Shown here: piece after piece, positions 1 through 19,820 of the stretch | Layout of the letters: every line of letters starts with the position of its first letter | Position numbering within the stretch: position 1 is the stretch's first letter | Assembly (NCBI GenBank): GCA_023846275.1 | Contig: JAIUJO010000088.1 | Span: 642,501 to 706,500, forward strand | Length of the DNA stretch: 64,000 nt | Direction: 5' to 3' | DNA from: Vanilla planifolia | Taxonomy: Eukaryota; Streptophyta; Magnoliopsida; Asparagales; Orchidaceae | The notes under the pieces: generated by a model | The model's input: only the letters and a program-made list of their open reading frames with translations | What the model was told of the DNA's origin: nothing | The model's database searches: none | Translations under genes and position numbers: made by a program

Positions 1-155
1 GAAGAACAAGAACAAGACCAAGAAGAGGTAGAGGAAGACGAAGACGAAGAAGAAGAAGAAGAAGAAGAAGAAGAAGAAGATGAAGAAGAAGAACAAGGAG
101 GAGTAGAAGGAGTAGAAGGAGAATAAGGGGAAGAAAAAGAAGGAGAAGAAGAAGC

Positions 156-210
<55 letters not shown>

Positions 211-530
211 GAAAAAGAAGAGGAGAAGAAGAAGAAGAAGGATAATGAGAAGGAGAAGGAGTAGGAGAAGGAGAGCAAGAAGGAGCTAGAGGAGGAGGTG
301 GAGAAGAAGAATAAAAAGAAGAAGAAGAAGAAGAAGAAGAAGAAGGAGAAGAAGAAGAAGAAGAAGAAGGAGAAGAAGAAGAAGAAGAAAAAGAAGAAGA
401 AGAAGAAGAAGAAGAAGAAGAAGAAGAAGGAGGAGAAGAAGAAAAAGAATTAGAAGAAGTGGAGGAAGAAGAAGAATGAGAAGAAGAGGAAGAAGAATTA
501 GTAGGAGAAGAAGAAGGTGAAGATATTTTA
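1..530. repeat. GAA/GA-rich polypurine microsatellite block
   Basis: The + strand is almost wholly purine here: long GAA runs (clearest at about 301-430) with GGA and GAC variants. Such mirror-symmetric polypurine tracts are known to form triplex structures in other genomes; here that is inference. The block abuts the left end of the satellite array, and similar GA-rich blocks recur at 45.2-47.2 kb and throughout 49.9-64 kb. No gene is visible; Glu/Lys-rich translations are a by-product of GAA repeats. Confidence 0.95.
156..210. repeat. (AAT)n trinucleotide microsatellite
   Basis: About 18 uninterrupted AAT/TAA units are embedded in the purine-rich block. The perfection of the run suggests a recent expansion compared with the surrounding GAA sequence. 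Confidence 0.97.
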
Positions 531-787
531 AATATTTTATTTATTATAGTTATTAGAAAGTTTGAAAAATATTTTAATTCATACCAAAATTGATAGCGAG
601 AGATGTTCCACTTGATGAGCATAGTATATTGCGGTAAAATATTTTGAAATAATAAACAATAATTTTTCGAATTTTTTTCTTTAATTTGGTTGTATTATTA
701 TTTAGCTTTAAATTATCTTTCATGTCACCTTTATAACACCTCGTTTTTATTATACTATATTTCTTAAATTTATCTCTTTATCACTTT

Positions 788-807
788 AATATATATATAT
801 ATATATA
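788..807. repeat. Short (TA)n in a satellite monomer
   Basis: A TA run lies where other monomers have the short TTTAATATATATTTA segment, so it is a local slippage expansion of a monomer word. Confidence 0.85.
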
Positions 808-3800
808 ATTAAGAAAAAAATAGGAATTTATTATTATTTGATCTTATTTATATTTCTAATTCGTAGTATTCCCCCAAAAAAGTCTCATAAATATGATAAA
901 AAGTCACTATGCTAGACTCAATATGCTCAATCCATTTAAAGGTTTATTTCTATTTCTTATAGTATTTCAATTACCTTTTCTTTGTATGCTTTAGGTGGTT
1001 TTTGATCAAACCTTTTTTGGAAATCAAAGTGCTTACACTCAATCTTTTTAGTATCTCAAACAAAATTCTTTCTCATATAATTTATTTATGTACTTCAAAT
1101 TTTTGCTTTTATTTTCTTGTCATATTATGTAACACTAAATTTCCACCAATGCAACCATTAAGTTTGATTTTTTTTATACTACATGATTTTAATTTATCTC
1201 ATTTCAAATTTAATATGTATATTTACATAACAATAAAAAAATAATTTATTATTGGCAATGCTTATTTATTTTACTAATTCATGTCCAAAGGAGATATGAT
1301 TTAGATGAAATAAATGTCACTAGACAAGTCCCGAGGAGGTCTATCCAATTAAATTTTACACATGACCTCCTTTGTTCGTTGGAATTTAACTTTTAAGTGC
1401 AATTTATCTCAATTTTTTAAAATATTTTACTTCAGCTTAATTATATTACTATTGAACTCTTATTCTTCTATTCCATAACCTTTACATCATATTGATTTGG
1501 TCAAACCAATTTCTTTAATTTTTTTAATTGATTTGGATTTATTACTATATCATTATAAATCTCCTCTCTTATGCCCCACATCACTTTAATTTGTTGACAT
1601 AACATTGCTTCAATTCATCTTATTTTTAGTTTTAATATATATTTAAATAATATTAAAACAATATTTTATCATTATTTATGCTTATTATAATTTATTAATA
1701 TTTTAACTTTCATTTGGTAACATATCATTATTATTTTATATTTTAAAGTATTTCCTTACTTTGTGAAACAATATTCGTACCTATTTTATGATCTAGAATG
1801 TTAAACTCGATCTGTTCGGTATCTTAGAATGTAATTTTCTCATTTTATTTATATAATTTCCATAGTTGCTTCTTTTATTATAGTTATATTACAATGAGCT
1901 ATAATTCTCTTCCCATGTTACTATTATACTTTTAAGATTTATTAATATTAAATTTCAACAATTTGTTACAGTTTAGCTTTATAATATATGATTTAATATT
2001 AAAATAACATTAAATTACTATTATTTATTCTTATTTATTTTAAAATTTCACAGTAAATAATAACAAGATCTTTTTAAGATTAAATAAATGTCGTTAGACC
2101 ATTTGTTTTAACCAATTATATAAAATGTCTCGACGAGCTTTAACCAACTATATATTTATTTCTATATATTTTTAAAATATTTATTTTGTCTTTTTAATAT
2201 TCTTTATGAGATATTTTGATTTGTATTAAACTTACAACACCTGAAGCCTTATTTGTTCTTATTAGTTTATTGAAATGAACCTCTCCCATAACATTTAACT
2301 CTCCTCATGTGACCTCCATTCGTATTTAACTTACATAATTGTCTCTTTATTGTACAATTACAAATTCTTCAATTAATATTTTACTATGATTTATTCTTAT
2401 TTGGTTTGTTAATTCATAGTTAAGCAAAACTTGCCCCCATCGAGATGAAAAAAGGCCATTCGAGTCATCTCAAAAAGCTACATCCAATAAAATATTGCTT
2501 TCTAGGTTTTTAAATATTTTATTTTTCAATGATATTTGTAAATCTCATGAGAAATTACAATTCATAAAAAATTTAAAGATCAATGATATTAATGCCAAAC
2601 TACTTATTATCACAAAATACAACTTTCTCACACCATTTATCTCTTTTGCTTAAAGCTTTCTGCTTCATTTTGTTATATTACTATGTAATGACAAATCTCC
2701 TCTCGTGCGACTCTTGTATTTCTATTGTTTAGTGGAATAACATTGCCTCATTATTTCGATACTTAGTTTAATATATATTTAATTAGTATAAAAATAAAAA
2801 TTTGTTATTACTTATGCTTTTCTTATTTTGTAATTTTGTTTAACTCAAAAAAGGTATGATAGAGATGAAGTAAACATTATTGGAGTCACCTGAAAAAGTG
2901 CTATCTAATTAAATATTAATTTTTATTTGTTTAAATATTTTATTTTTTTGTGGCTCTAACATATTTTATGTGATATTATTATTCATGACTGATTTGATAA
3001 TCGAGGAAGTTATATTATGACTTTTTAATACCTTGGAATACAAGTTTTCTGCATAATTTATCACATTTCTATTGACATATTACCATGTTATGCTAATTTT
3101 TGTATTGTTTGGCATTTACATAACCTTGATTTTTATGTAATAAATTTCTTCAATTTAGCACATTTCAGCTTTATTATAAAATGTCACATAATATTAAAGT
3201 AATAATTATTTATTATCAATTCTTATTAAATTTTGTAATTCATAGTAATTCTAGAAAAAGATTAATTGAGACGAAACAAATGTGTTAAGTAATAATGATG
3301 GGTTCTATCCAAGTAACTATTAAATTATATTTATATATTTTTAATATTTAATTTTTTTGTTTTTAGCAAACTTTGTAAGACATTTTTTACGTACTTTATT
3401 TGACAATCAAGGACTTTATACCTGACACCATTATATCTTGGAGGGCAACTTTATCGCACAACTTATCTAATTTGAAGAAATGTTTTGCTTTGATTTGTTT
3501 ATTTTACTAAAAATTTTTAATTCTTTTCTGCTATGATATTTACATCGTTAGTGTTTAGTTATATTATATTATTTCAATTTATCTTATTTTAACTTTATTT
3601 TATATTTACATATTACTAAAATAATAGCTTGTTATTATTAAAGATTGTTTAATTTTATAATTATAAATCTAAATAAGACATATTTTTGACATTTTTCAAT
3701 TCATATCTTGTTTAATGATTAAGAAAGTTATAATTGATCTCTAAGTGTCCTCGAATGAAACTTTGACCTATAATTTATTTGATTTCTTGAAAATTTTGCA

Positions 3801-4375
3801 TTTATTTTTGTTTATTGCTATTAAACTCTAATTCTCCTCCACGTGGGCTTGACATCAGATTCATTTTACTATATTACAATTCTTTAATATGTCTAATATT
3901 ATATTTAATTTATATTTACCTACTAATAAAATAATTATTTTATTATTTATGCTAATTTAATTTTATAATTTGCATTGATTAAGAAAGAAATGTGATCAAG
4001 ATGTAGCAAATTTTCTTATATAAGACTTGATGAGCTTTATTTAATTAATTATTATTTAAAATATTTTTTAATTTTTTATTTTGAAGGATTATTACATGCC
4101 TTATGAGGCATTTTGAAAATCAAGGTTATTGATTTACTGTATGAGTTTAAATGTCCTCTCATGTTACAATTACATTACTTTGTTATTGTCAAAGTATATT
4201 TGCCTCAATTTATCTTATTTCATCATTAACATATATTTTCTAAATTTTGATATTAAAAATTTATTATTATTTATTCTTAATTAATTTTGGAATTCGATGT
4301 AACTCCACAAGAGATAAAAAATGTTGTTGCATACTTTGTGAGACATTTCAATTTATACTTGATTCAATAATATAA

Positions 4376-5631
4376 GATGTCACATTTCATGTCTTTACTG
4401 TCCTCGAATGCAATTGTCTAATTCCATTTATCTCATTTCTTGAAATGTTTCACTTTTATTTTATTATATTACCATGAAACTCAAATCCCCTCTTATGTGC
4501 CATTCACATCACTTTGATTTTGTTATACTAAATTACTAAAATTTATTTCTCTTTTATCATTATTATAAATTTATTTATCTTAAAATAATATTTTATAATT
4601 ATTTATACTTGTTTTTGTTCTAAAAATAATAATAATTCCAAAAAAGATCCGATCTACACTAGTCAAATGTCATTGAAAAGCTCTTAATAAGCTTCATGCC
4701 GTTAATTGTTCATTTCTATATTTTAAAATATTTTATTTTCTATAGATTTAACACATGTCACCAAACTTTTTAATTTGTATCTTATTGGAGATCAAAGAAG
4801 TTTATCTTGATTCCCTTAGCATCTTGGAATCCTACATTTCCATACAAGTTTCCTCATTTCTTAAATTGTTTTTTTGCTTTTGTTTGGTTATATTAGTTGT
4901 TAACTCTATATCCCCTATAATGTGTGTTTTACATAACTTTGATAAGATTTTTTTGAAATTACATCATTTTAGTTTTAATATCTATTTTCATTATATTAAA
5001 TTTGAAATTTATTATTATTTATGCATAGTTAATTTTGTAATTCATAATAATTTTAAAAAATAGTTTGAATAGCATAATGCAAAATGTAATTGAACTCATT
5101 TCAATGAGCTCTATTGGATAAAATATTTGCTTAACTATTTTAAATATTTTATTTTCTTTTGCTTTTTTGTGTTTCATAGGACATTTTGGCTAGTGCCTGA
5201 TTTGATGATTGATGTCATTATAGTTGATCTCTATAATATTTTGTAATGCAACTTTCCAATTCAATTTAAAACATTTATTGAATTTTGTTTTTTTGGTTAT
5301 ATTAGTTAGTAACTCTAAATCTCGTCTTGTTTAATCATTTCATTTCTTTGATTTGGTTATATTATATTTTTATAATTTGACTCATTTCAACTTTAATATA
5401 TATTTACAAAATATTTAATTAACATTTACTATTATTTTTGTTTATTTAGTTTGGCAATATGTAGTAATTCCTGAGGATGGATTATGACAATGCATGCATT
5501 GTAAAATTTGTCTTAACAACCCATATCCAAATAAATATTAATTTCTATATTTTTATTAATTTTTTTTAATGATTTTAGCTCTTAGCACACTTAATGTGAA
5601 ATTTTTATTTGCATCAAATTTTATGATAAAA
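4376..5631. repeat. Three representative near-full-length satellite monomers
   Basis: These three consecutive units (4,376-4,796, 4,797-5,210, 5,211-5,631) are phased on the GATGTTACAC word. Each contains the full word order of the family. They are convenient references for the monomer length and for deriving a consensus; phase is arbitrary because the array has no natural start. Confidence 0.85.
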
Positions 5632-5709
5632 AATGTTACACATGATCTCCTTAGTTTCATGTAGTACAATCTTTTCATACACTTTATCTCATTTCTATAA
5701 AGGTTTTAC

Positions 5710-5790
5710 TTTGATTTGGTTATATTCCATTAGATTTCTCATATAATTATCTCTTTTGCACAACCAATACATCACTTTGATTTGGTTATA
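5710..5790. repeat. Internal duplicated word inside a monomer
   Basis: TTTGATTTGGTTATA occurs at about 5,710 and again at about 5,776, roughly 66 bp apart. The same pair is seen in many other monomers, for example near 16,325 and 16,385. Each monomer therefore carries a built-in direct repeat, which may mark the way the ancestral monomer was assembled. Confidence 0.8.
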
Positions 5791-8700
5791 ATACATTGCC
5801 CTAATTTATGCTATTTTTGGTATAACATTTATTTACCAAATATAAAAATATTAATTTTTAATGAACTTGAAGTAAATGTCATAAGACTCAATTTTAAAAG
5901 CCTTATCTAGTTATATACCTTTTTGTATTATTTTAAAATATTTTATTTTTTTGACTATTAAAATTTTTTTGTGATATTTTAATTCATACCTTATTTTATT
6001 TTTGAGAATGCTACACTTGATCACTTTAGCATCTTTAATGTAAAATACATATAAAGTTTGTCATTTCTTTCATATATAGTTTTAATATTAAAATAACAAT
6101 TCAATATTATTTTCATTTGTTTACATTAGTAAATAACACAATTCAAATTGAGGTCACATCAGGATAGAATAATCAACATTAAACTTATCTTGATTAACTC
6201 TATCTGATTTAATATTAATTTTTATATTTTTAATGAAATTTTTTTCTTTTTTTGTTTTGAGTTTTTTTTATTTGTGTTGGATTCGATAATCAAGAATATT
6301 TCTCTCTATTTTCTTAATGCCTTGGAACACAAAATTCTTGTAAAAGTTGTCTCATTTCATAAAATTCCTTGCATCAATTTGGTTATTTGACTGTGTAACT
6401 CTATATCTTCACTTGTGTGACCTTTACATCAACTTGATTTTATAATATTATATTTCCTCAATCTATGTAGTCTTAGCTTTGATAAATATTTAGATATTCT
6501 AACAAGATCATGTAGAACTTCTAAAGGTCATATCATCAATGAGCTCTATCTAATTTAAGTTTAACATCTTATTTTTAAATATATATTTTCTAGTGTTTTT
6601 GCAACATCTATAAGACATTTTAATTTCTAAATGAATTCATGATTAAGGATTTTTGACTCGATCAACTTAACATTTTTTTAACACAACTTTTCAATGATAT
6701 TTTGTCTTATTTTCATGACATTGTTTTCATTGATTTGCTTCTATTATCACGAAACTCTAATTATATTCCCATGTGACCCTTACATTATTTTTATTTGGTT
6801 AAATTAAATTGAATAAATTTATCCCATTTAAATTTTAATATATTTTTCCATAATATTAAAATATCAATGTTTTTGGAACAATTTAGTAATGTGCAGTAAT
6901 TCTAAATGTTGCTTGATCAACATGAAAAAGTTTTATTGGGCTCATTTTGATTAGCAATATCCATTAAAATACTCATATCTATATTTTTAAAACATTTTAA
7001 TCATATTTGGTTTTACACACTTTAGGAACCATTTCGATTTATACCAAAATTATTGAACAAGGAGTTCTACTTCATCACCAGTGTCTTGAAATGCAATTTT
7101 TCCTTATAATTTATTACTTTTCTTAAAATATTTGCTTTGATTTATTTATATTACAATGTAACAAAAAACTTTCTCTCACATGGCCATTAAATTTCTTTGA
7201 ATTCATAGTATTATATTGCTTCAATTTTTGATCTTTTGTCTTTAATATATTTTTATAATATTAAATTAAGTTTTTTTTATGCTTATGTACTTTAGTAATT
7301 TAGTGTAATTCCAAATGAAGTCTAATCAAGACAAACAAATGTTGCTAGATTCATTTGGTTGAGCTTTATTCTATTAAATAATCTATTTTATTTTTTAAAA
7401 ATATTTTTAGGGATTTTGCAAACTAATGGCACATTTCAAATCTTAGCAACTTGATAATCGAGAAAGTTGCACTTGATTTATTTACTATCTTGAAATTAGT
7501 CTTTTATAATTATTCTGATTTCTTTAAGTTTAACATTTTGATTTCATCATATTGTTACATAATTATAAATCTTCTTTTATGTAATGTTTACATTAGTTTG
7601 AATTGTATATATTAAACTACTTTAATTTGTCTATTTCCACTTTAATATTTATTTATTTAATTTAAAATATTTTTTATTTTTTTGGCATATCTACTTTTGT
7701 TATTTATAATAGTTCTAAATGAGCACTGATCAAAGATGGTATTGATGTTGTTGGACTCATCTTATTAAACCAAATCTCATTTGATATTAATTGTCATATT
7801 TTTATATATTCTTTTCAAAGGTTTTTGTATGTTTTGTGAGACATTTTGATGGGAACTAATTTAATGATTGAGGATGTCACAAATTTTTTCTTAGTATATG
7901 GGAATGAAACTTTCCCATAGTGTCTTTTTTTCTCAAATATTTTTCTTTGATTTAGCTATGTTACTATATAATTCTAATTCCTTTGTTGTGCTACATTTGT
8001 AATGCCATGTTTTGATTACATTGTATAGTTTATATTTACCTTTTTTGGCTTTTAAAAGTGAAAAAACTTATTATTAATTATTCTTATTTAGTTCTATATT
8101 TTGAATTAATTCTAAGCGAAGTCTAATCGTGATGAAATAAACGATGTTTGTTATATTTTGATTAGTCATGCAACTAAATATTCATACTTTTTTCTAAATA
8201 TTTCATTTTCTATTATTTTGCTTCATTATGAGACATTTGAATTAGAGCCTAATTTAATGATAATGGATATTTTACTCAAAATCCATAGTATCATTGATTA
8301 TAACTTTCTCATATATATTATATCATTTCTTCAAAAGTTTTTTATTTTTATTGTTCACTATGTGACTCTAAATCTTCTTTTATGTGATAATTATATAACT
8401 TTCATATGGTTGTATAACCTGACGTCATTTATAACTTGAATGTACGTTTACTTGATGTTGAAATAATAATATATATTACTATTTGTTCTTAATTTATTTG
8501 GATAATTTTGGTAATTCGAATCGAATTCATACTAATACATAATAAATGTCATTGAACTCATTTAAAAATTCTATATTTTATTAAAAATTAGTTTCAATAG
8601 TTATCATTATTTTATTTTCTAGTATCGTATCATGCTTTAAGTAAAATTTTGTTTTGCTTGACTTGATAAATGATTATGTTACAATTGAGCTCCATAGTAT

Positions 8701-10728
8701 CTTGTAAGTTTTCTACACAGTTTACATCATTTTGTTTAATATTTTTACTTTGATTTTGATATATTACTATGTTACTTTAAATCTCCTCTTGTGTCATATT
8801 TAAATAATTTATTATTATTGGTGCTTATTTAGATTAATAATTCTTACTAATTTTTAAAGAGGTCAATAGAGTTGAAACAAATATCATTATATTTCTATCA
8901 ATGAGCTCTATCAAATTAAATATTTATTTCAACATTTTTATATATTTTATTTTCTAAAGTTTTGACAAGTTTTATAATAAATTTTGATTCATAGCTTATT
9001 TGATGGTCGAGCATGACACACGTGAACTCAATAGTATCTTGGAATGAAACATTAAGTATCTTTATCTCATTTCTTCAAATATTTTTCTTAGAATTTTCCA
9101 CATTAGTACTAAACAATAATTCTAATTTTTTGTTACATATTGTAAAATTCTCATCTAATATGATGGGAACATCACTTTGATGAGGTTATATTAAATTATT
9201 CAAATTTTCTCATTTTAGCCTTATTATATATTTATTTAATATAAAAATGATATTTTTCTATTTTTTATTTTTTGTAGTTTAGTAATTCATAGTAAATCTA
9301 AAAGTGCTGCCATCAAGGTCAAAAAAACTATTTTGTACTCATCTCTATGAGTTCCATCCATTTAGATAATTCTTTTTAAATTTTGAAATATTTACTTTTT
9401 TTAGGAATTTTTGATGTCAATGAGTAATTTAAATTAATACCTAATTTAAAAATCAAGGATTATACTTCTGATCTCCTTAGTATCTTGGAATGCATATTTC
9501 TTATAAAAGTTTATTTCTTTTCACCAAAATTTTGACTTTGATTTTTTTATTTTGTTAAATATCTCTACATCTCCTCTCGACCCTTGCATCGATTAAACTT
9601 CATTATGTTATATTTCTTCATTATACTTGATTTCATCTTTAATATATATTTAATTTATATTTTAATAATTTTTTTATTATTTATGCTTACTTTTATAATG
9701 CATAGTTATTTTCAACTAGATTCGATTGAGTTGAAATAAGCATTATTGAAAAGATCTAGATGAGCGTGATATAAATAAATATTTATTTTTATATTTTATT
9801 GAAAGTTTTGCCCAATAAGTTCTACAAGCTTTCTAATACATTTCTATTTATAACTAATTTGATGATCGAAGATATTACTCTTAATATCCATAGTATCTTG
9901 GAACAAAACTTTCCCGTATAATTTATCTCATTTCTTTAATTTTTTTACTTTATTTTTGTTTTACTACTATTAACCAAAAAATTCTTCGCTCATGAGATGG
10001 CATATTCACTTGGATTAAGTTATATTAAATTGCTTTAACTTTTGTCATTTTAGTTCTATTATATATTTAATTAATATTAAAATATTTTTTACTCTTTAAT
10101 CATTTTTAATTTTATAATTCATAGTAACTATAAGTGGTCCAATCAAACTAAAACAAGTATAGTTACATTAGTATTGATGAGCTCTATCTAAGTAGATATT
10201 AATTTTTAAATTTTTAATTTTTTTCTAAGCATTTGGCATTTTTTATGAGACACAATAATTCAATATCAATAGAAGCTTGGAAAGCAACTTTATTCAATGT
10301 TTTTGTTTGATATGGTTATAATCTTACGTTGCTTTAAATCTTGTCTAATGTCACCTCTAATTTTCTTTCATTTGGCTTTATTACATCACTTCAAATAGTC
10401 TTATTTCAACTTTAATATATATTTATTTAATTCTTTAAAATATCCTAATTAATTATTCATTTTTAAAATTTTCAAATATTTTATTTTATTTGATTTACGT
10501 AGGGTTATGAAACATTTTAAATAGTAAAAGATTTCATTGTTGAGGATATTGCACCTTTTCTATATAGTATCATGGAAAAAACAACCCCTTTCAATTTATC
10601 TCATTTTTCCAAAGTATTCACTTTGTTTTGGTTGTTTTACTATTAGCCAAAAATCTTCTCACGACGGACCATAACAATGTTTAGATTTGGTTATATTGCA
10701 TTACTTTAATTGATCTCATTTTAGCTAT

Positions 10729-10758
10729 TATATATATGTATATATATATATATATATA
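10729..10758. repeat. (TA)n microsatellite in a satellite monomer
   Basis: A TA run of about 30 bp, interrupted by one G, sits at the TTTAATATATATTTA position of the monomer, the same position as the run at 788-807. Confidence 0.9.
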
Positions 10759-13700
10759 CATGTCCTTAACATAAATATAATAATTGATTATTATCTGTTA
10801 CTAATTATTTTGGAAATTTGGTGAAATTAAAATGGGTTCTGGTAGAGGAAATAGTAAACATCGTTGTAGTCTTCTTCACGAGCTTTATCAAAGAATTCAT
10901 GCTTTATTTATGATTTTTTAGCATTTTGGTATGTGTACGAGACAGTTTGACTTGTATTCGATTTTATAGTCAATGATGTTACACTTGACGTCCTCCCAAT
11001 CTTTGATTGACAAATTTATTTACAGGTTATCTCATTTCATAAACGCTTTTGGTATAAATTATTTTTTTACTATGAAACCTTATTTTGTGATTCCTCTAAC
11101 ATTCATGTTCCTTGATTTTTTAATACTACATTGCTTCAACTTATGTTAATTATTCCATAATTTATATTTTCTTAAATTTTCATTTCCTTTCTATCCAATT
11201 AGCTATTTATTTATTTAATTTTTAAATATTTAATATCCTATGGTTTACTTAACTTTACAAGATATCTTCTTTCATCTTTAAGATAACAATTGAGGATGTT
11301 ACACCTAATCTACTAACCAACTTGGAATGCATCTTTCTCTTATAATTTATCTCATTTCTTCAAATCTTTTGCTTTCATTTTGTTATATTATTTGCCTCCA
11401 ATTTTCTCATTTAATCTTATATATATATATAAATGAAAATGAGAAGTAATTTTTATTATTTATATTTCTAAACTTTTGTAATTTATTGAAATTCCAATCA
11501 AGGTCTTGTTGGGACAAAACAACTCTCAATAGACACACCTAACAAGCTCAATCAAATTAAATATTTAATTTAAAATTTTTTAATATTTTATGTTTTGGAG
11601 TTTTGGCACACTTTATATTAAATATTGATTCCAACATAATTTGATGATAAAAAAATGCTAAATTCAATTTTTTTAATGCCTCAATGTGTGACATCAATTT
11701 TAAATTTAACTCATTTAATCAAACATTTAGTTTTGATTTGGTTATATTTTGATATAGCTCTAAACCTCCTATTGTGCGACAATTATATCACTTTAAATTG
11801 GTTACATAATAAAATAATATTTTTTTATTAATAATGGTTATTTACTATGGTAATTTGCATTAATCCCAAAAGTGGTCTAAGCTAGTTGAAACAAACATCA
11901 TTGGGCTCAAAACTTGACTTGCATAATCTAATTAATTATTTTATTTAAGTATTTTAAATATTTTATTTTCCTATAATTAGTATAACTTATGAGGTTTTTT
12001 TTATTTTTAAATGATAAGATGATAATGGATGTTACATGTTATTTTTTAAATATCATGTAATACAACATTCTTATACAACTGATTTTAACTTTTCAAATTG
12101 TTTGAATATAATTAGTTATTATAGAAAGAAATTGTTGTTCTCTTCCTATGTGAACTTTGCCTCATTTTTATTAATTTTCAATATTACTTTAATTTATCTT
12201 ATTTTAACTTTATTATGAATGTAATCAATATTAAAATAAAAATTTATTATTATTTAGGGATCTTCGAATTGAAATTTCACAGTAAATCTTAACGACGATC
12301 GCTCCAGGTGAAACAATGTTCATTGAATTCATCTCAATAAGCTTTATTCAAGTAAATAGTCATTTTTAAAGTATTGTATTACCTTAGGCTTTCACATGCT
12401 TTGAGAAATTTTGATCGGCTCTATTTTTTAAGAATTGATTATGTTACTCAATCTCCTTAGTATCCTAAATGTAGGATTTTTCATAAAATTTATTTTATTT
12501 TTTTAAATATTTTTTCTATGAATTGGTTATATTGTTATGTAACTCTAAACATCATGCCTCATATAATTGAGTGGATGAGCTCTATCTAATGACGTTGAAT
12601 ATCAAATGAGGTGGCATCAAGAAATAGCAAACATCATTACACCTTTGTGAATGTGCTTTATCTAATCAAATAGCAATTTGTTTTGAGATATTTTGAATCA
12701 TACTAGATTTAATGATATAGGATGTTGTAGTCAATCTCCTTAATATAATAGAGTGAACCTTTCTCATACAATTTTGCACATTTCTTCAACTTTTTTTGTA
12801 GCTATTTTGTTGTATTTCTTCCAATACAATTTATTCGATTTATTCATTTTTTTTAATTAGGCTATATTGCTACGTAACTATAAATCATCTCTAGAAGGAC
12901 CATGAGAATGGTTTGATTTCGTTATATACATTGCTTCATTTTATCTCAATTATATATGTATTTTTTAGTTACCATTCAAATAATAATTTGTTATTATTTA
13001 TTCCAATTTACTTTGGTCTCATTTTAACAAGCTCTACTAAATTTTTTATTCTTCAATTTTTTCATACTGTTTTGGCAAGCTTTACACAACAATTTGATTC
13101 AAACTTGGATTGACGATTGAGGATGTGAGAGTCAATCTCCTTAATATGTTTGATTAAAATTTTATGTGCAATTTATCTTATTTGCTTATATTTTATGCAT
13201 TAATCTAGATATTTTACTATGAAACTCTATTTTTTCTTCCATTTTTCATTTACATTAGTTTGTTTTGTTTGTACTACATTATCTTCATTTATCTTCTTTA
13301 ATATTTAATATAAGTTAATTTTTATTTATTTAATTTTTAATTCATTGGTTTAATTTTGTATCGACAAGTTTTACCAAATTAAAAAATCATTAATTCAATT
13401 TTTAAATATTTTATATTCTAGTGTTTTCATATAAGTTATGGGGCATTTTAATTTGTAGCCAATTTGATGATCAAGAATTTTACACCCGATCTCCTTAGTA
13501 ACATAGGACACATCTTCCTTATACAATTTGTCACATTTATTCAAATCTTTCATTTTGATTTAGTTATATTTAATTAATTTAATTATCTCATCTTATCTTT
13601 TACTTATGGTTTTTCAAATTAAATTTAAAATTATATCGAAGTCTTATTGAGATGAAATGAATTTCAATGGACTAACTTGACAAGTTTAATCAAATGAACT

Positions 13701-15435
13701 GCTACTAATTAGTATTTTGGTCCAATTTAGAAGGTATTTTGATTCCTACTTAATTTGGTAAAAAGTTATGACACTCAATCTCTTTATTGCCTTTGATTAA
13801 AACATTAATGTACAATTTATCTCATTTTTTCAAATTTTCATTTTGATTATATTACATTACTATGTAACACAAATTCTCTTCCAATGTGACAATTACATCA
13901 CTTTAATTTTGTTATATTATAATATATCAATTTATCAAATTTTAACTTTAAAGTATATTTTATTAATATTAAAATAATGACTTAGTTTTAACTCTAGTTA
14001 TTCATTTTGTAATTTGTAGTAATTCTAAACATGTTTTGATTTGGATGAACAAATGTCAGTAGCTTCAACTCTATGAAGTCTATCTATTTAAATATTTATT
14101 TTTTATTTTTAAATATTATATTTTTTTAGAGTTAATGCATATTTTACTAAACTTTCTAATTGGTAAATGTTAGGACAATCTTTGATATTACACACAATAT
14201 CCATAATAACATGGAATACAATTTCTCTTATAATTTCATCTATTTCCCTAAATTTTTCTCATTTAATTTATTACTGCACAATGATAATTTAATACTCATC
14301 TCATTTAACTTTTACAACATTTTGATTTAGGTTTTTTTATTTCATTAATTTATATTATTTTATTATTATTAAGTATTTACTTAATATTAAAGTAATAATC
14401 AATTATTACTTGGGCTTATTTAAATTATAATTTTAAAACAAATACTAAACAACGAACAATCGAAACAAAACAAATGTCGTTAATCTTGTCTTAACAAGCA
14501 AAATGTAATTAAATTTTTTTAAATACCATATTCTGTAAAGTTTTTACATGCATATTTTGATTTGTAACTTATTTGATGATCAGGAAAATTGACCTCGATG
14601 TCCTTAGTATCTTTGAATAAAGATTTCTTATAAAATTATTTAACTTTTTCAAACGTTTCTTTTTTTTTTGTTATATTAAAATGTATCTCCACATTACATT
14701 AGTTAAATTACATCATTTTATTTAATTCATTATTAATTGAAGAAAAAAGTAATTTACTATTTTTGCTGCTTATGTTTTTCGTAATGTTGTTATAAAATTA
14801 AATGAGATATGGTAGAGAGGAAAGAAATATCAATAAACATTTCTAAGCATGCTCAATCAAGTTCTCTTTATTTTGTTTTATTACAATTTATCTCAAAAAT
14901 CTTCTCTTGGGTTACTTTTATATTGCTTTCATTTGTTATGTTATATTGATTTAGATTATCTCATTTCAACATTAAGATATATTTACATAATTTTTAAACA
15001 ATAATTTATTATTTGTTATATTTATTCAATTTGGTAAAACTAATTAATAAAAATTGAGGTCTCATTGAGATGAAATAAATCTCATTTGACTCTTTTTGAC
15101 AAGCTTTATGCATTGTAATATACATTTTTATTTTTAAAAATATTTATTTTCCAAGATTTTGGAAAGTTTCATAAGATGTTATAACTCATATCGTATTTAA
15201 TGGACAAGGATGTTCCATCCATTCTATTTTTATGTTGTAGTGTGACTTTCTATTATAATGTTTCTCATTTCTTTAATGTTATTAATTTAATTTGGTTATA
15301 TTACTATAAAGCTACAATTCCTCTCTCATGTGACATTCAATTCACTTTTAATTAGAGTAAGAATTTTTTATTATTTATGTTTATTTACATTATTTATTTA
15401 TAATAGAAGTTTGATTGAGATGAAGCAAACATCAT

Positions 15436-19820
<4,385 letters not shown>

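Noticed and set aside
4755-5063. Longest open frame (102 codons, + strand) as a gene
   Set aside because: It lies inside satellite monomers and is Phe/Leu/Ile/Ser-rich as expected from AT-rich DNA. Homologous positions in neighbouring monomers are not open, and no domain is seen.
8158-8439. 93-codon + strand frame as a membrane protein gene
   Set aside because: The hydrophobic look comes from T-rich codons. The frame spans a satellite monomer boundary and is not conserved in other monomers.
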